DNA of 35,764 nucleotides from Alphaproteobacteria bacterium MarineAlpha9_Bin6 (lineage in GTDB: Bacteria > Pseudomonadota > Alphaproteobacteria > UBA7887). The position numbers and the translations under genes were made by a program. Below, in pieces: positions 25,719-35,764 of this stretch. The DNA lies in assembly GCA_002937585.1 (NCBI GenBank), contig PTKE01000014.1:1-35764 (forward strand), written 5' to 3'. How positions within the stretch are numbered: position 1 is the first letter of the stretch; every line of letters starts with the position of its first letter. The notes beneath the pieces were generated by a model. The model saw only the letters and a program-made list of their open reading frames with translations, searched no databases and was not told the origin of the DNA.

Positions 25719-26364
25719 ACTATTTTCGAACAATATTTCCGAAACTCTTCTATGGAGTATTGGCCGCACACTCGTCATAGCGGCAGCGATCACTACTGGA
25801 AGTACAGAAAAGGGCACCTGGGCACAAAACTTCGACGTTCCGGAAGGTTACATCTCAGAAATTGAATACGAAAAAACGGATGCAGGGAATATAATTACAG
25901 TTCTGAAAATTCATCCTGAGGAAGGTAATTTTACTCAGTTAAGCTCAATTTCACTGCGCCCCATCTCTAAGCACGTTAGTAATCCCACTCAGTGGCTCCG
26001 CGATCGCATGCGGCTAGTTATAGATGGCGATAAATGGCTGCAAGAGATATTCGACGATCCAGACAGTCCCTTTGGTGGGGATAACCTGACGGAAATGAGG
26101 ACTCTCTTAGAAAGGTCCCTTGATGAACTTTCTAAGTTGGCTGAATGGCCACTCAAATACTGTGATCCAGTAATGCAGGGAGACAACCCAGCAGGTAAAT
26201 ATCACCAACTAGTATGTCGTTATTCATTTGGAACCGTTACACAGCACTTGGTATTACGCCTCCAACAAGCGAACGGATTGTGGTATCAGACAGCTATTCG
26301 TACCATGAATGAACGACGTTTGCGTCACTTCATAGCGATAGCTAATTCCTTTCACCTCGATTAA
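25675..26364 (+). CDS. Exported protein of unknown function
   Basis: A frame of 229 codons with a signal-like segment (LLWSIGRTLVIAAAITTGS, cut perhaps after TWA) followed by a mature region of about 180 residues with no recognised domain. Two Cys (in KYCDP and LVCRY) may be bridged. The frame opens at TTG 25675 within the 3' end of pyrC; no ATG lies before the hydrophobic segment, so the start is uncertain and may be any non-ATG codon there. Overlap with pyrC suggests translational coupling. It is followed at 40 bases by gcdH. Function cannot be given. Confidence 0.65.
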   Translation: MGIPLEKRSRFKTLKLFSNNISETLLWSIGRTLVIAAAITTGSTEKGTWAQNFDVPEGYISEIEYEKTDAGNIITVLKIHPEEGNFTQLSSISLRPISKHVSNPTQWLRDRMRLVIDGDKWLQEIFDDPDSPFGGDNLTEMRTLLERSLDELSKLAEWPLKYCDPVMQGDNPAGKYHQLVCRYSFGTVTQHLVLRLQQANGLWYQTAIRTMNERRLRHFIAIANSFHLD

Positions 26365-26404
26365 TTGAACACGGTTAATTGCGTACTGCCCTTGGAGTCT
26401 TTAA

Positions 26405-27619
26405 ATGCCAGCCAAATTAGCTCCTAAAAAAAAGATCCCAACGTCGCTTCCCCGGTTCGATTGGGCTGATCCCTTCATGCTTGGAGACCAATTAACAGAG
26501 GACGAGCGTCTGATACTTAACACCGCGAGGTCTTTTGCCCAGGACCGCTTGATGCCTGGGATTGTTGAAGCTAATCGGAATGAAAAGTTTGACCGAGCCA
26601 TTATGACAGAGATGGGAACTCTTGGGCTGCTCGGGTCCAATCTTCATGGGTATGGCTGTGCCGGAGCCAGCTCCGTTGCATATGGGCTAATTGCACGAGA
26701 GATTGAACGGGTTGATTCTTCGTATCGCTCCTGTTTAAGCGTGCAATCTAGTCTGGTTATGTGGCCGATTTATACCTATGGGACGGAAGCTCAACGGAAT
26801 CAATTTTTACCCGCCCTGGCTCGCGGCGAACTCATTGGCTCATTTGGTTTGACTGAGCCCGACTATGGCTCAGATCCCGGCGGGATGACCACACGTGCAA
26901 GAAATGTGGACGGCGGATATATCCTGACCGGAACTAAAACATGGATCACCAATAGCCCCATTGCCGACATGATGGTTGTTTGGGCAAAGGACGAAAGCAA
27001 TCAGATTCGTGGTTTCATTGTTGAACGAGGTATGAGTGGACTTGAGACACCCAAAATTGAAGGCAAGTTTTCTTTGCGTGCTTCCCCAACTGGACAAATC
27101 ATTATGGAAGACGTTTTTGTTCCTGAGACCAACGTGTTCCCAAATATTAGAGGTCTCAAGGGACCTTTTGGATGTTTAAATAACGCCCGCTATGGAATTG
27201 GATGGGGCGCTCTGGGGTCAGCTGAGTTTTGTTGGCATGCAGCGCGTCAGTATGTCCTCGACAGGAAGCAGTTTGGGCGGCCCCTGGCAGCTAATCAACT
27301 AATCCAGAAAAAATTAGCAGACATGCAAAGTGAAATAGCAATCGGCCTACAGGCCTGCCTTCGAGTTGGGCGGCTGAAAGACGAAGGCGCTGCTACCCCA
27401 GAAATGATTTCCATTATTAAGCGTAACTCGACCGGAAAATCGCTCGAAATTGCACGGACTTCTCGAGACATGCATGGTGGCAACGGTATTTCCGATGAAT
27501 ATCATGTTATCCGCCACGTTATGAACCTTGAGGCAGTTAACACCTACGAAGGCACCCATGATATCCATGCATTAATCTTAGGCCAGGCTCAAACTGGGAT
27601 ACAAGCTTTCACAGGCTAA
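26405..27619 (+). CDS. gcdH: Glutaryl-CoA dehydrogenase
   Basis: A 404-residue acyl-CoA dehydrogenase whose details fit glutaryl-CoA dehydrogenase, which makes crotonyl-CoA and CO2 in lysine, tryptophan and aromatic degradation. Signatures are the opening F-D-W-A-D-P-F, the [13 protein letters not shown] segment near residue 105, [20 protein letters not shown] and the C-terminal [12 protein letters not shown] with catalytic Glu. The glutaryl-specific D-Y-G-S-D-P-G-G-M stretch is present. GGAG lies 8 to 11 bases before ATG 26405. It is the last gene of the plus-strand group and converges on the valine operon. Confidence 0.94.
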   Translation: MPAKLAPKKKIPTSLPRFDWADPFMLGDQLTEDERLILNTARSFAQDRLMPGIVEANRNEKFDRAIMTEMGTLGLLGSNLHGYGCAGASSVAYGLIAREIERVDSSYRSCLSVQSSLVMWPIYTYGTEAQRNQFLPALARGELIGSFGLTEPDYGSDPGGMTTRARNVDGGYILTGTKTWITNSPIADMMVVWAKDESNQIRGFIVERGMSGLETPKIEGKFSLRASPTGQIIMEDVFVPETNVFPNIRGLKGPFGCLNNARYGIGWGALGSAEFCWHAARQYVLDRKQFGRPLAANQLIQKKLADMQSEIAIGLQACLRVGRLKDEGAATPEMISIIKRNSTGKSLEIARTSRDMHGGNGISDEYHVIRHVMNLEAVNTYEGTHDIHALILGQAQTGIQAFTG

Positions 27620-27639
27620 CTGACTGGTAGCAGCTGAAT

Positions 27640-27666
27640 GAAAACGAAAACATCATTTTTGTTTTC
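27640..27666. terminator. Bidirectional terminator between gcdH and the valine operon
   Basis: GAAAACGAAAA (27640-27650) pairs with TTTTTGTTTTC (27656-27666) as an 11-base stem with one G-U pair over a 5-base loop. Both strands carry U-rich arms, so it could end transcription from both converging genes. Confidence 0.45.
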
Positions 27667-27715
27667 CTTGCCCACCATGTACCCGTTAGCAACTAACTAT
27701 TAATATGAATTATTA

Positions 27716-28603
27716 TCAAGTTTGTGCGGCAATTAGTTTGATTATGGCTGAATAATCAAGATCCTGATTACCACTATCTTCAAACGACGTGTAGAGCGCT
27801 GCCGCCGTACTACCTAGTGGCGTGGAAGCATCGACAGATTTTGCAGCTAATTGTGCAAGTCGCAAGTCTTTAGCCATCATGGCCACCGCAAAACCAGCCC
27901 TAAAGCCTCGGTTTGACGCAGCGGTCTCAACAATCCCTGGTATGGGCAAATGATTCTGCAACGCCCAACAACTCCCCGAAGCAGTAGATATGATGTCGAA
28001 CAAAGTTTGCGGATTCAATCCAAGTTTCTGACCCATGGTAAAAGCTTCCGAAGTTCCGATCATCGAAATGCCCAACATCATGTTGTTGCAAAGCTTCGCG
28101 GCTTGACCGCTCCCGCTGTCCCCGGCGTGAACAATATTCTTACCCATCGCTTCGAGCACCGGCCGAGCACGTTCTAGAACTTCGGCTGATCCACCGACCA
28201 TAAAAGTTAGAGTCCCCGCCTCTGCACCCGCAACACCGCCCGATACCGGTGCATCGAGCATATCCAACCCACGTGCAGCAGCCTCTTTTGCTACGGCTCG
28301 AGCACTCTCAACATCAATTGTAGAACAGTCAATCAATAGTGTGCCGTTCGAAGCGGTGGCAATGACCCCATCATCGCTCCCATAGACCGTTCGAACATGT
28401 TGTCCTGCCGGCAACATGGTAATTACGATTTCGGCGTCCATTACCACTTCCTTTTGGGAGGATGCCATAGCCCCACCAGCCGCAGCTGCCGACTGGAGTG
28501 CGCTCTGCAAGCGATCAAAGGCAGTGACCTTATTGCCCGCCTTAACCAAATTTCGGACCATAGGATATCCCATGTTACCGGTGCCAATAAATCCGATCGT
28601 CAT
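27716..28603 (-). CDS. mmsB: 3-hydroxyisobutyrate dehydrogenase
   Basis: A 295-residue NAD-dependent beta-hydroxyacid dehydrogenase that oxidises 3-hydroxyisobutyrate to methylmalonate semialdehyde. Motifs are G-F-I-G-T-G-N-M-G at the N-terminus, D-A-P-V-S-G-G-V-A-G-A-E-A-G near residues 117-130, and the catalytic Lys in G-S-G-Q-A-A-K-L-C-N-N. The Q-N-H-L-P-I-P-G-I segment supports 3-hydroxyisobutyrate over tartronate semialdehyde as substrate. GGGAG precedes ATG 28603. It is the third gene of the operon with an acyl-CoA dehydrogenase and a hydrolase; the methylmalonate semialdehyde dehydrogenase (mmsA) is not in the window. Confidence 0.93.
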   Translation of the reverse strand: MTIGFIGTGNMGYPMVRNLVKAGNKVTAFDRLQSALQSAAAAGGAMASSQKEVVMDAEIVITMLPAGQHVRTVYGSDDGVIATASNGTLLIDCSTIDVESARAVAKEAAARGLDMLDAPVSGGVAGAEAGTLTFMVGGSAEVLERARPVLEAMGKNIVHAGDSGSGQAAKLCNNMMLGISMIGTSEAFTMGQKLGLNPQTLFDIISTASGSCWALQNHLPIPGIVETAASNRGFRAGFAVAMMAKDLRLAQLAAKSVDASTPLGSTAAALYTSFEDSGNQDLDYSAIIKLIAAQT

Positions 28604-28651
28604 GACGCAATCTCCCTAGGCCACACATTCTTAGAGTGGTGGATACGTGTA

Positions 28652-29716
28652 TCAATTGAAATGTAAATCCCCATCAGCGAGCGGAAGAAAATACCGCTCC
28701 ACTGCTTCATTCGTGACCTCAGAAACGTTGCTTGGCAGCCAGCTTGGTTGATTATCCTTTTCGACAATTACAGCACGCACTCCCTCATAAAAGTCGTGGT
28801 CCTCCATAAATCGAAGTGCCAATCGCAGTTCCATCACCATGCACGCTTCAAAGTCCAAAGTGCCTCCTTCCCTCAACTGACGGAAAGTGACTTTGAGGCT
28901 GGTTGGCGATTTCTCCCTAATTTTCGATGCTGTCAGCTTCGACCACTCGTCGCCAGAGGCATGAAGGGCAACCAGCACCTGGTCCAAGGAATCTTTGGAG
29001 AAACATTGATCAATAAGGGCCCGGTGGTTCGTCAACGTCTCGTCTTCTAACGCACTGCTGAACTCGGATAAAACGGCGCTTACTTTGAACGATACATCCT
29101 CGCCTGGACCGATTTTCTCGACTGCCTCAATCAGTCCATCCACCAAGTTGGCGGGAACATAGTGAGTAGATACCCCTGCCGTAAGACTATCTCCTGCCTT
29201 AAGTCGAGCTCCGCTAAGTCCAAGATACATGCCAATAGAGTCCGGACAGCGTGGCAGAAAGTAACTGCCTCCAACATCCGGGAAATAACCAATACCTGTT
29301 TCTGGCATAGCGAACAAAGTCCGTTCGGTGGCGATCCGATACTGTCCGTGCACCGACAACCCAACACCCCCACCCATGGTGATACCATCAAGGATGGCCA
29401 TGTAGGGTTTGGGATAACGAAAAATCGTTCGGTTTAGACGAAATTCCGAACTAAAAAACCCTCGACAATAATCAATGCCTTCATTACGGCTACTTTCAGC
29501 CAAACGCCGAATGTCCCCACCAGCGCAAAAAGCACGATCCCCTGCACCCTGCACCAGAACTACAGCAACGTCAGAATCCATTGCCCAATCATCAAGTGCC
29601 TGCTGCATTGCGATGACCATATCGTAGTTGAGTGCGTTTAACGTATGTGGACGGTTCAACTTTACATGCCCTACGCCACCCGTTCGCGAAAACAGAATGT
29701 CCGACTCATCACTCAT
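28652..29716 (-). CDS. 3-hydroxyisobutyryl-CoA hydrolase
   Basis: A 354-residue crotonase-fold thioesterase of the HIBCH family that releases 3-hydroxyisobutyrate from its CoA ester, the step unique to valine breakdown. The oxyanion loops are [10 protein letters not shown] and [30 protein letters not shown] holds the catalytic Glu and Asp. The extra C-terminal region of about 100 residues separates it from plain enoyl-CoA hydratases. It overlaps the upstream dehydrogenase gene by eight bases and is 48 bases ahead of mmsB. Confidence 0.93.
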   Translation of the reverse strand: MSDESDILFSRTGGVGHVKLNRPHTLNALNYDMVIAMQQALDDWAMDSDVAVVLVQGAGDRAFCAGGDIRRLAESSRNEGIDYCRGFFSSEFRLNRTIFRYPKPYMAILDGITMGGGVGLSVHGQYRIATERTLFAMPETGIGYFPDVGGSYFLPRCPDSIGMYLGLSGARLKAGDSLTAGVSTHYVPANLVDGLIEAVEKIGPGEDVSFKVSAVLSEFSSALEDETLTNHRALIDQCFSKDSLDQVLVALHASGDEWSKLTASKIREKSPTSLKVTFRQLREGGTLDFEACMVMELRLALRFMEDHDFYEGVRAVIVEKDNQPSWLPSNVSEVTNEAVERYFLPLADGDLHFN

Positions 29717-30863
29717 CGTTCTGTCCCCCTTGCAACAAATGGCGGGAAATAATTACACGCATAATTTCATTTGTACCTTCAAGAATTTGGTGGACACGTA
29801 AATCTCGAAGAATTCGTTCTATTGGGTAATCGCGTAGATACCCATAGCCACCGTGCAATTGCAGGGCTGTGTTGCAAACATCGAAAGCTATATCGGTGGA
29901 AAAACGCTTCGCCATTGCGCAATACATTCTTGCGTCAGCTATACCAGCATCGAGGCTGGCCGCGGCTCGACGAATCATTAGGCGTGCCGCCTCCAGTTCA
30001 GTTGCCATGTCTGCCAGCTTAAATTGTAGTCCTTGAAAATCGGCCAACCGACGACCGAATTGCCGTCGCACCAGCATGTGCTCTTGCGCAGCCTCCATCG
30101 CTGCACGGGCACCTCCGATAGAACACGCGCCAATATTGAGTCGACCGCCGTCTAGACCCGTCATCGCAATCTTAAAACCTTCCCCTTCCCTTCCTATGAG
30201 ATTAAAGGCGGGCACTCGACAATCTTCAAATATTACGGCCGCCGTGGGCTGTGAATGCCATCCAAGTTTTTTCTCTTTTTTTCCAAAACTTAGTCCAGGA
30301 GAATCTTTCTCAACTACGATGCACGAGATTCCGCCCGGACCGGTGTTACCGGTTCGTACCATGCAAACATAAATATCCGAGGTGGACGCTCCCGAGATAA
30401 ATGCTTTACTGCCGTTAATTACATAGTCCTCGCCGTCTCGAATGGCACGGGTTTTGAGCGAGCCAGCATCCGATCCAGAGTCAGCTTCGCTAAGGCAATA
30501 ACTTGCCATCAACTGCATCGTACACAAGCCTGGTACCCACTTTCGGCGTTGAAACTCATCACCAAAACAATCGATCATCCAGCTCGCCATGTTATGGATT
30601 GAAATATAGGCCGCAGTTGAAGGACAGGCCGCGGCAAGCTCTTCAAAAATAACGGCAGCATCAAGACGGCTGAGACCTGTTCCTCCCCGCTCCTCTTTGC
30701 AGTAAATTCCGGCAAAACCTAGTGCTGCAGCCTGCCGCAGCGCATCAACTGGAAAAATCAACTCTTCATCCCATTGTGCTGCAAAAGGAGCCATTTTTTC
30801 TCGGGCGAACACTCGTGCTGTTTCTCGAAAGGAGCACTGCTCCTCATTTAGCTCAAAATCCAC
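29709..30863 (-). CDS. Isobutyryl-CoA (acyl-CoA) dehydrogenase
   Basis: A 384-residue acyl-CoA dehydrogenase. Motifs are [11 protein letters not shown] (flavin/substrate), [16 protein letters not shown] and the C-terminal I-L-E-G-T-N-E-I-M with the catalytic Glu. Operon partners point to isobutyryl-CoA oxidation to methacrylyl-CoA in valine degradation; 2-methylbutyryl-CoA is also possible. The track starts at 30887; I prefer GTG 30863 behind AGGGGG, which gives the family's usual V-D-F-E-L start. The enoyl-CoA hydratase step is not encoded in this operon. Confidence 0.9.
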   Translation of the reverse strand: MDFELNEEQCSFRETARVFAREKMAPFAAQWDEELIFPVDALRQAAALGFAGIYCKEERGGTGLSRLDAAVIFEELAAACPSTAAYISIHNMASWMIDCFGDEFQRRKWVPGLCTMQLMASYCLSEADSGSDAGSLKTRAIRDGEDYVINGSKAFISGASTSDIYVCMVRTGNTGPGGISCIVVEKDSPGLSFGKKEKKLGWHSQPTAAVIFEDCRVPAFNLIGREGEGFKIAMTGLDGGRLNIGACSIGGARAAMEAAQEHMLVRRQFGRRLADFQGLQFKLADMATELEAARLMIRRAAASLDAGIADARMYCAMAKRFSTDIAFDVCNTALQLHGGYGYLRDYPIERILRDLRVHQILEGTNEIMRVIISRHLLQGGQNDE

Positions 30864-30925
30864 GGGTACGGGCCCCCTAAGACACACTTAAGTTATGAGA
30901 TTAACTAATTGGTGTTTCGAGCGAT

Positions 30926-30941
30926 GTTAACTAGTGTTAAC
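30926..30941. promoter_or_regulatory. Paired GTTAAC hexamers in the valine operon/hemB divergent region
   Basis: GTTAAC occurs at 30926-30931 and 30936-30941, ten bases centre to centre, i.e. one helical turn, separated by TAGT. Another TTAACTA lies at 30901-30907. The block is about 65 bases upstream of the valine operon start and 95 bases from hemB. Such a spaced pair of palindromic hexamers fits a dimeric operator, but no regulator is encoded nearby. Confidence 0.35.
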
Positions 30942-30977
30942 CCTCTGTCAACGCAACCCAACACGCAACAAGTGTAA

Positions 30978-32066
<1,089 letters not shown>

Positions 32067-32083
32067 GCGCCGCTTCATCTCAA

Positions 32084-32105
32084 CTGTCGACCCCTAGCTC
32101 GACAG
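32084..32105. terminator. Hairpin between convergent hemB and SDR genes
   Basis: CTGTCGA (32084-32090) pairs perfectly with TCGACAG (32099-32105) over 8 bases, 18 bases after the hemB stop and just after the SDR stop on the other strand. There is no T-run, so its role as a terminator is tentative. Confidence 0.35.
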
Positions 32106-32107
32106 AA

Positions 32108-32890
32108 TCATACAACCTTGGTTCGGGCTGCAACCCCCCCGTCAACTGAATAAATAACGCCACTAATATAAGAGGCTTTAGGGGAAGCGAGGAATGTCAC
32201 CAGATCAGCCACTTCCTCCGGCTCCCCGGCTCGGTTGAGTGGAAGACCCTTCAAAAACTCTTGCCAGCGGGACTTGTCGCCTAACTCGTTTTCCGCACGG
32301 GTCTGCAATAAAGTCTTCATCCGGTCCGTAGCAATTAAACCCGGATTTACACCCACGACACGCACCCCATCATCCAAGCTGGTACCGCCAAGAGCCCTGG
32401 TAAAAGCCATCAACCCCGCGTTACCAGTACTTCCGACAATATAATTTGCGTCATAACGTTCGCCGGCAAGTCCAATAATATTGATAATCACGCCGCGGCC
32501 ACGATTTTGCATTTGTGCGTACATTTGGCGCGTTAAATTTATATAACCAAATACCTTAAGATCCCAAGCTTCCCGCCAACGCGCTTCGTCAACAGAGGCA
32601 ATATTACCACCCGGAATCGCACCAGCGTTGTTGATCAAAATATCCACATCAGCGCAAGCTTCGGCCAACCGAGTGGTATTTCGGCTTTGGCTAAGATCGA
32701 ACGCATGGATTGACACCTCAGAACCTGTGGTCTCAGTAATTTCCACCTGAGCTTGTTGAAGATCCGCCTCCGTACGTGACGCTAGGTGAAGTTGGCATCC
32801 CTCTTTAGCCATACTACTTGCAATAGCCCGGCCTATCCCTCGAGAGCCACCCGTTATTAATACTTTTTGTCCACCCAGTTGTAAGTCCAT
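32108..32890 (-). CDS. Atypical SDR-family protein lacking the canonical YxxxK pair
   Basis: A 260-residue short-chain dehydrogenase with normal cofactor motif T-G-G-S-R-G-I-G, N-N-A-G and V-N-P-G, and C-terminal S-V-D-G-G. At the catalytic position, where Y-x-x-x-K is expected before the A-F-T-R-A-L helix, it reads Y-I-V-G-S-T-G-N-A-G. Aligning on A-F-T-R-A-L places Gly for the Tyr and Asn for the Lys; the Tyr present is three residues too early. It may be a distinct SDR branch with changed chemistry or a non-catalytic protein. It stands between hemB and the ornithine decarboxylase gene, with no obvious partner. Confidence 0.85.
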   Translation of the reverse strand: MDLQLGGQKVLITGGSRGIGRAIASSMAKEGCQLHLASRTEADLQQAQVEITETTGSEVSIHAFDLSQSRNTTRLAEACADVDILINNAGAIPGGNIASVDEARWREAWDLKVFGYINLTRQMYAQMQNRGRGVIINIIGLAGERYDANYIVGSTGNAGLMAFTRALGGTSLDDGVRVVGVNPGLIATDRMKTLLQTRAENELGDKSRWQEFLKGLPLNRAGEPEEVADLVTFLASPKASYISGVIYSVDGGVAARTKVV

Positions 32891-33045
32891 ACCAAAACCT
32901 CTCCTTTCTTATCGCCACATTGTGAGTGAATGATAAGTAACCTCAGTCAAACCCAAAACCATTTTTGCGTGTAAAAGCTTTATTTCAACCACAGAGTCAA
33001 AAATTGTAACGGCCGAAAGTAATTCCTATCAGATGACGATCAAAC

Positions 33046-34197
33046 TCATGTGTCATCAATGTCTACAAACATACATCCGCGAAAACCATTAAAATTAGTG
33101 TTCAGTGCGTTGCTATAAGCGCCAAGAAGGGAGAACTCAATCCAATCCCCCTCACATATATCTTCCGGCAAACAAACCGGCTGGGGCAACTGATCATTCG
33201 AGTCGCAGGTCGGACCAAAAACTGTAAATGGTTTTAAGCCATTGCCAATTGGGCCATCAAGGCGAACCAAGCGCGCAGGCAATTGGAATTGGTTAGAACT
33301 GCTTTCAGCAAAACTGCCAAAAATGCCATCATTAATGTATAGACGCTCACCCTTACGTAAGTACACCTTCGTCACCACGGACACGCCGTCCGCTACTAAT
33401 GCGCGGCCTGGCTCACACAATAAAGTTATTTCATGACCAAGACCAATCGCGGCGACTCCCTCAACAATTGCCTTCATAAAGTCTGCTAGAGGCGGCAGTG
33501 CCATATTCGGATAAGAAGCTGGAAATCCGCCACCAACATCAAGCGCAGTGATGGGCACACGTGCACGGCTTATAGTTTTTCCGACAACGGACAATGCAGT
33601 CTGATAGGAACATGGATCGTAGCACTGCGACCCCACGTGGAACGATAATGCACACTTAAACCCTGTATTTCTTACCCGATTCAATAATGAAACAGCCTCA
33701 TCGATGGAAGCTCCAAACTTATCTGAAAAATGCTCACTCGCACCTCCAGGAGGTGTCGCCAATCTGACATAAACGGTAACTCCTCTAGTATCGTCGACTT
33801 CATCGACCACCTTAGATAGTTCCGACAAATGGTCGACAGCAAAATGGCGAACACCATGCAATCGATAAGAATTCCGGATCGCCGAACGAGATTTCACAGG
33901 ATGCTGAAAATAGGGGGTGGAGTTATTGTAACGCTCACGAATAAGCTTTACTTCCTCTAATGAGGCCACGTCAAAATCACTAATTCCACCAACATGGCAT
34001 GCATCGAGTACCCAAGGGTGTGGATTACATTTGACTGCATACAACACCTTGCCCGGAAAATTATTAACGAAATCGCGAGCATTCCTTTGGATCCGTTTTT
34101 TTCGCAAACAATAGACAGGAACCTCAGGACGATAATCGACGAGCATAGCCTCTACAGACGGAAAAGACTTACTTTCAATATTTTTTTCGATAGTCAT
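33046..34197 (-). CDS. Ornithine (lysine) decarboxylase, fold type III PLP enzyme
   Basis: A PLP-dependent alanine racemase-fold decarboxylase making putrescine (or cadaverine). PLP-binding Lys56 sits in Y-A-V-K-C-N-P-H-P, the H-V-G-S-Q segment and D-V-G-G-G-F follow, E-P-G-R binds the PLP phosphate, and G-P-T-C-D-S-N-D carries the catalytic Cys-Asp that completes the dimer active site. The track starts 56 residues too early; ATG 34197, or ATG 34218, gives the normal length of 383 to 390. The C-terminal half (WIEFSLLGAYSNALNTNFNG) is complete. It diverges from the CoA transferase gene, starting 88 bases apart, and is followed by the atypical SDR gene. Confidence 0.92.
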   Translation of the reverse strand: MTIEKNIESKSFPSVEAMLVDYRPEVPVYCLRKKRIQRNARDFVNNFPGKVLYAVKCNPHPWVLDACHVGGISDFDVASLEEVKLIRERYNNSTPYFQHPVKSRSAIRNSYRLHGVRHFAVDHLSELSKVVDEVDDTRGVTVYVRLATPPGGASEHFSDKFGASIDEAVSLLNRVRNTGFKCALSFHVGSQCYDPCSYQTALSVVGKTISRARVPITALDVGGGFPASYPNMALPPLADFMKAIVEGVAAIGLGHEITLLCEPGRALVADGVSVVTKVYLRKGERLYINDGIFGSFAESSSNQFQLPARLVRLDGPIGNGLKPFTVFGPTCDSNDQLPQPVCLPEDICEGDWIEFSLLGAYSNALNTNFNGFRGCMFVDIDDT

Positions 34198-34285
34198 TCT
34201 CTCTAACCAAACTTGCATGGTCGTGTAGCCTAAGCTATGCCACGTCCGCAACTCCCAGCATGGCGTGGGCCTAAGGATTACGACA

Positions 34286-35476
34286 ATGACTGATACACGA
34301 TCAACGGATATGACACAGCCTGAAACACCAATTAAACCTCCGGTAGGCCCTCTGTCCGGGATCACCGTACTGGACCTGACACGAGTGCTTGCTGGGCCTT
34401 ACTGCACCATGATTTTAAACGACCTAGGCGCAAGAATTATTAAAGTCGAACCACCCGGTGGCGACGATTCACGTGGCTACGGGCCATGGTTGGATGGACA
34501 TTCTGCATACTTCATGTCGTTAAACCGAGGCAAGGAAAGCATCGTCCTTGATTTGAAAAATGATAAGGACCGAAAGGTATTCGATAAACTGCTTTCGGAA
34601 ACTGACGTACTGGTGGAGAATTTTCGCCCAGGCACTATGGCGAAACTCGGTTACGGATGGGAAACAATACATGCCCGACATCCCGAACTTATCTATGCTG
34701 CCTGCTCTGGTTTTGGCCAGACTGGCCCCGATTCGGGACGCCCAGCATATGATATAGTTGTACAAGGAATGGGTGGCCTCATGAGCCTTACCGGTCACGA
34801 GGGTGGGCCACCAACCCGAGTAGGAACTGCAATCGGAGATATCACGGCCGGGTTATTTACCACGATCGGGGTGAATGCGGCGCTATTTGACCGGACAAAG
34901 ACAGGCGCTGGTCAATTTATCGATATATCAATGCTCGATTGCCAGATTGCCATCCTTGAGAATGCCATTGCACGCTATTTCGCAACGGGCATAAGTCCAG
35001 GGCCCTCAGCTGCACGTCACCCGTCGATTGCCCCCTTCGAATGCTATGAGAGCAAAAATAGCCATATCATTATTGCAGCTGGCAATGATGCGCTGTTCGC
35101 AAAGCTTTGCAAAGAACTAGGCACCCCGGAGTTAACCATAGACTCACGCTTCAATACAAACCGTGCGCGCATTGAAAATGTCGCTGCACTTAAAAAGGCC
35201 CTGGAACGTATTCTCAAAACTCACGATACTAATTATTGGCTTCAGAAGTTGGAAACGGCTGGGGTCCCTTGCGGGCCCCTGAACACTGTCGCAGATGTTG
35301 TGAAAAATCCGCAGGTCCAATCACGGAATATGGTGGTAGAGATCGATGACGATCAAACTACACGTCTAAAAATCGCGGGTAATCCAATAAAGCTCAACCG
35401 CTATTCGGATCCCGATACTCGGGCCCCCGCCCCAGCCCTAAATCAGCATCGAGATTTTATTGAGAAACAAAATTAA
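34286..35476 (+). CDS. Class III CoA transferase (CaiB/BaiF family)
   Basis: A family III CoA transferase of about 396 residues. Characteristic segments are V-L-D-L-T-R-V-L-A-G-P-Y, G-A-R-I-I-K-V-E-P-P-G-G-D-D-S-R, N-R-G-K-E-S-I-V-L-D-L, the catalytic Asp region near G-R-P-A-Y-D-I-V-V-Q-G, and G-V-P-C-G-P-L-N-T near the end. Such enzymes move CoA between carboxylic acids (oxalate, carnitine, bile acids and others); the substrate cannot be read. ATG 34286 has AAGGA 8 bases upstream and is preferred to the track's GTG 34265. It would activate acids for the acyl-CoA dehydrogenases encoded elsewhere in this window. Confidence 0.92.
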   Translation: MTDTRSTDMTQPETPIKPPVGPLSGITVLDLTRVLAGPYCTMILNDLGARIIKVEPPGGDDSRGYGPWLDGHSAYFMSLNRGKESIVLDLKNDKDRKVFDKLLSETDVLVENFRPGTMAKLGYGWETIHARHPELIYAACSGFGQTGPDSGRPAYDIVVQGMGGLMSLTGHEGGPPTRVGTAIGDITAGLFTTIGVNAALFDRTKTGAGQFIDISMLDCQIAILENAIARYFATGISPGPSAARHPSIAPFECYESKNSHIIIAAGNDALFAKLCKELGTPELTIDSRFNTNRARIENVAALKKALERILKTHDTNYWLQKLETAGVPCGPLNTVADVVKNPQVQSRNMVVEIDDDQTTRLKIAGNPIKLNRYSDPDTRAPAPALNQHRDFIEKQN

Positions 35477-35502
35477 TTATTTATATTAACACATTGTTCT
35501 CT

Positions 35503-35764
35503 ATGAAGAAAATAGTTTTAGTATTGACCGTTTTCGGGTTATTAACTGTCATCGTGGCATCAGCCACAACTTTTTGGTTGCGAACATCTCTCCCCATCAC
35601 AGATGGTCTGATCACGCTGGACGGACTTACCGCTCCTGTCACCGTTACGCGCGATGTTTACGGCATCCCACATATCAAAGGTGAGTCCCAAACAGATGTT
35701 TATTTCGGTTTAGGATTCGTCCACGCACAAGACCGAATGTGGCAAATGGAAACCGCCCGGCGCG
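35503..35764 (+). CDS. Penicillin acylase (amidase)-family Ntn hydrolase, partial
   Basis: The right edge cuts this gene after 87 codons. It opens at ATG 35503 with a hydrophobic leader or anchor (IVLVLTVFGLLTVIVASATTFW), then the N-terminal family signature: V-T-V-T-R-D-V-Y-G-I-P-H-I-K-G followed by Y-F-G-L-G-F-V-H-A-Q-D-R-M-W-Q-M-E. In this family the precursor self-cleaves to expose a Ser nucleophile that cuts amides; substrates include beta-lactam side chains and acyl-homoserine lactones. The nucleophile lies beyond the window. It starts 26 bases after the CoA transferase and may be co-transcribed. Confidence 0.88.
   Translation, partial: MKKIVLVLTVFGLLTVIVASATTFWLRTSLPITDGLITLDGLTAPVTVTRDVYGIPHIKGESQTDVYFGLGFVHAQDRMWQMETARR

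Overview
The window looks like a chromosomal segment of a free-living alphaproteobacterium with moderate G+C (judged by eye, not counted). Supporting this are an alphaproteobacterial-type ParE, a glnB-glnA pair behind a sigma-54-like promoter, an adenylylatable type I glutamine synthetase, a RhlE-type helicase with a basic tail, a type III ornithine decarboxylase, and many acyl-CoA dehydrogenases, SDRs and a class III CoA transferase. That gene mix suits an aerobic organotroph, perhaps a marine Rhodospirillales relative. The assignment is inference; no rRNA is present. I found no insertion sequence, integrase, phage gene or CRISPR array.

Region by region. 1-1354: the 5' part of a MetE-like methyltransferase gene (minus strand), then a gene-poor stretch with an unassigned open frame. 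1355-6110: a plus-strand run of enoyl-CoA hydratase, two unlike acyl-CoA dehydrogenases (probably a heteromeric enzyme), an orphan branched-chain-type solute-binding protein and a YdhR-like small protein. This suggests uptake and beta-oxidation of an unidentified carboxylic acid. 6349-10012: an SDR, a luciferase-like monooxygenase gene broken by two compensating one-base indels, an alpha/beta hydrolase and a cupin. 10141-13570: a small secreted protein, a cupredoxin-like gene interrupted by TGA where Trp is expected, a polytopic membrane protein, and a convergent exported beta-propeller protein. 13869-16754: an intradiol dioxygenase, a ketopantoate-reductase-like enzyme, an SDR and a possible one-helix membrane peptide.

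16855-26364 is mostly housekeeping: a methyltransferase, tRNA-His, glnB, glnA with a strong terminator, a YciA-like thioesterase, parE, a DEAD-box helicase, dihydroorotase and an exported protein of unknown function. 26405-35764 returns to acyl-CoA metabolism: glutaryl-CoA dehydrogenase; a minus-strand valine-degradation operon (isobutyryl-CoA dehydrogenase, 3-hydroxyisobutyryl-CoA hydrolase, 3-hydroxyisobutyrate dehydrogenase); then hemB, an SDR lacking the usual Tyr/Lys pair, ornithine decarboxylase, a CoA transferase and the start of a penicillin-acylase-family gene.

How they work together: the enoyl-CoA hydratase/acyl-CoA dehydrogenase run, GcdH, the valine operon and the CoA transferase all feed acyl-CoA oxidation, while the dioxygenase, monooxygenase, hydrolase and SDR genes point to breakdown of aromatic or other environmental carbon. 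No clearly new defence or mobile system was seen. The most unusual points are the two broken genes, the secreted/cupredoxin/membrane module at 10141-12355, the atypical SDR and several regulatory palindromes. All coordinates were read by eye; starts were moved from the ORF track where a ribosome binding site or family length argued for it.
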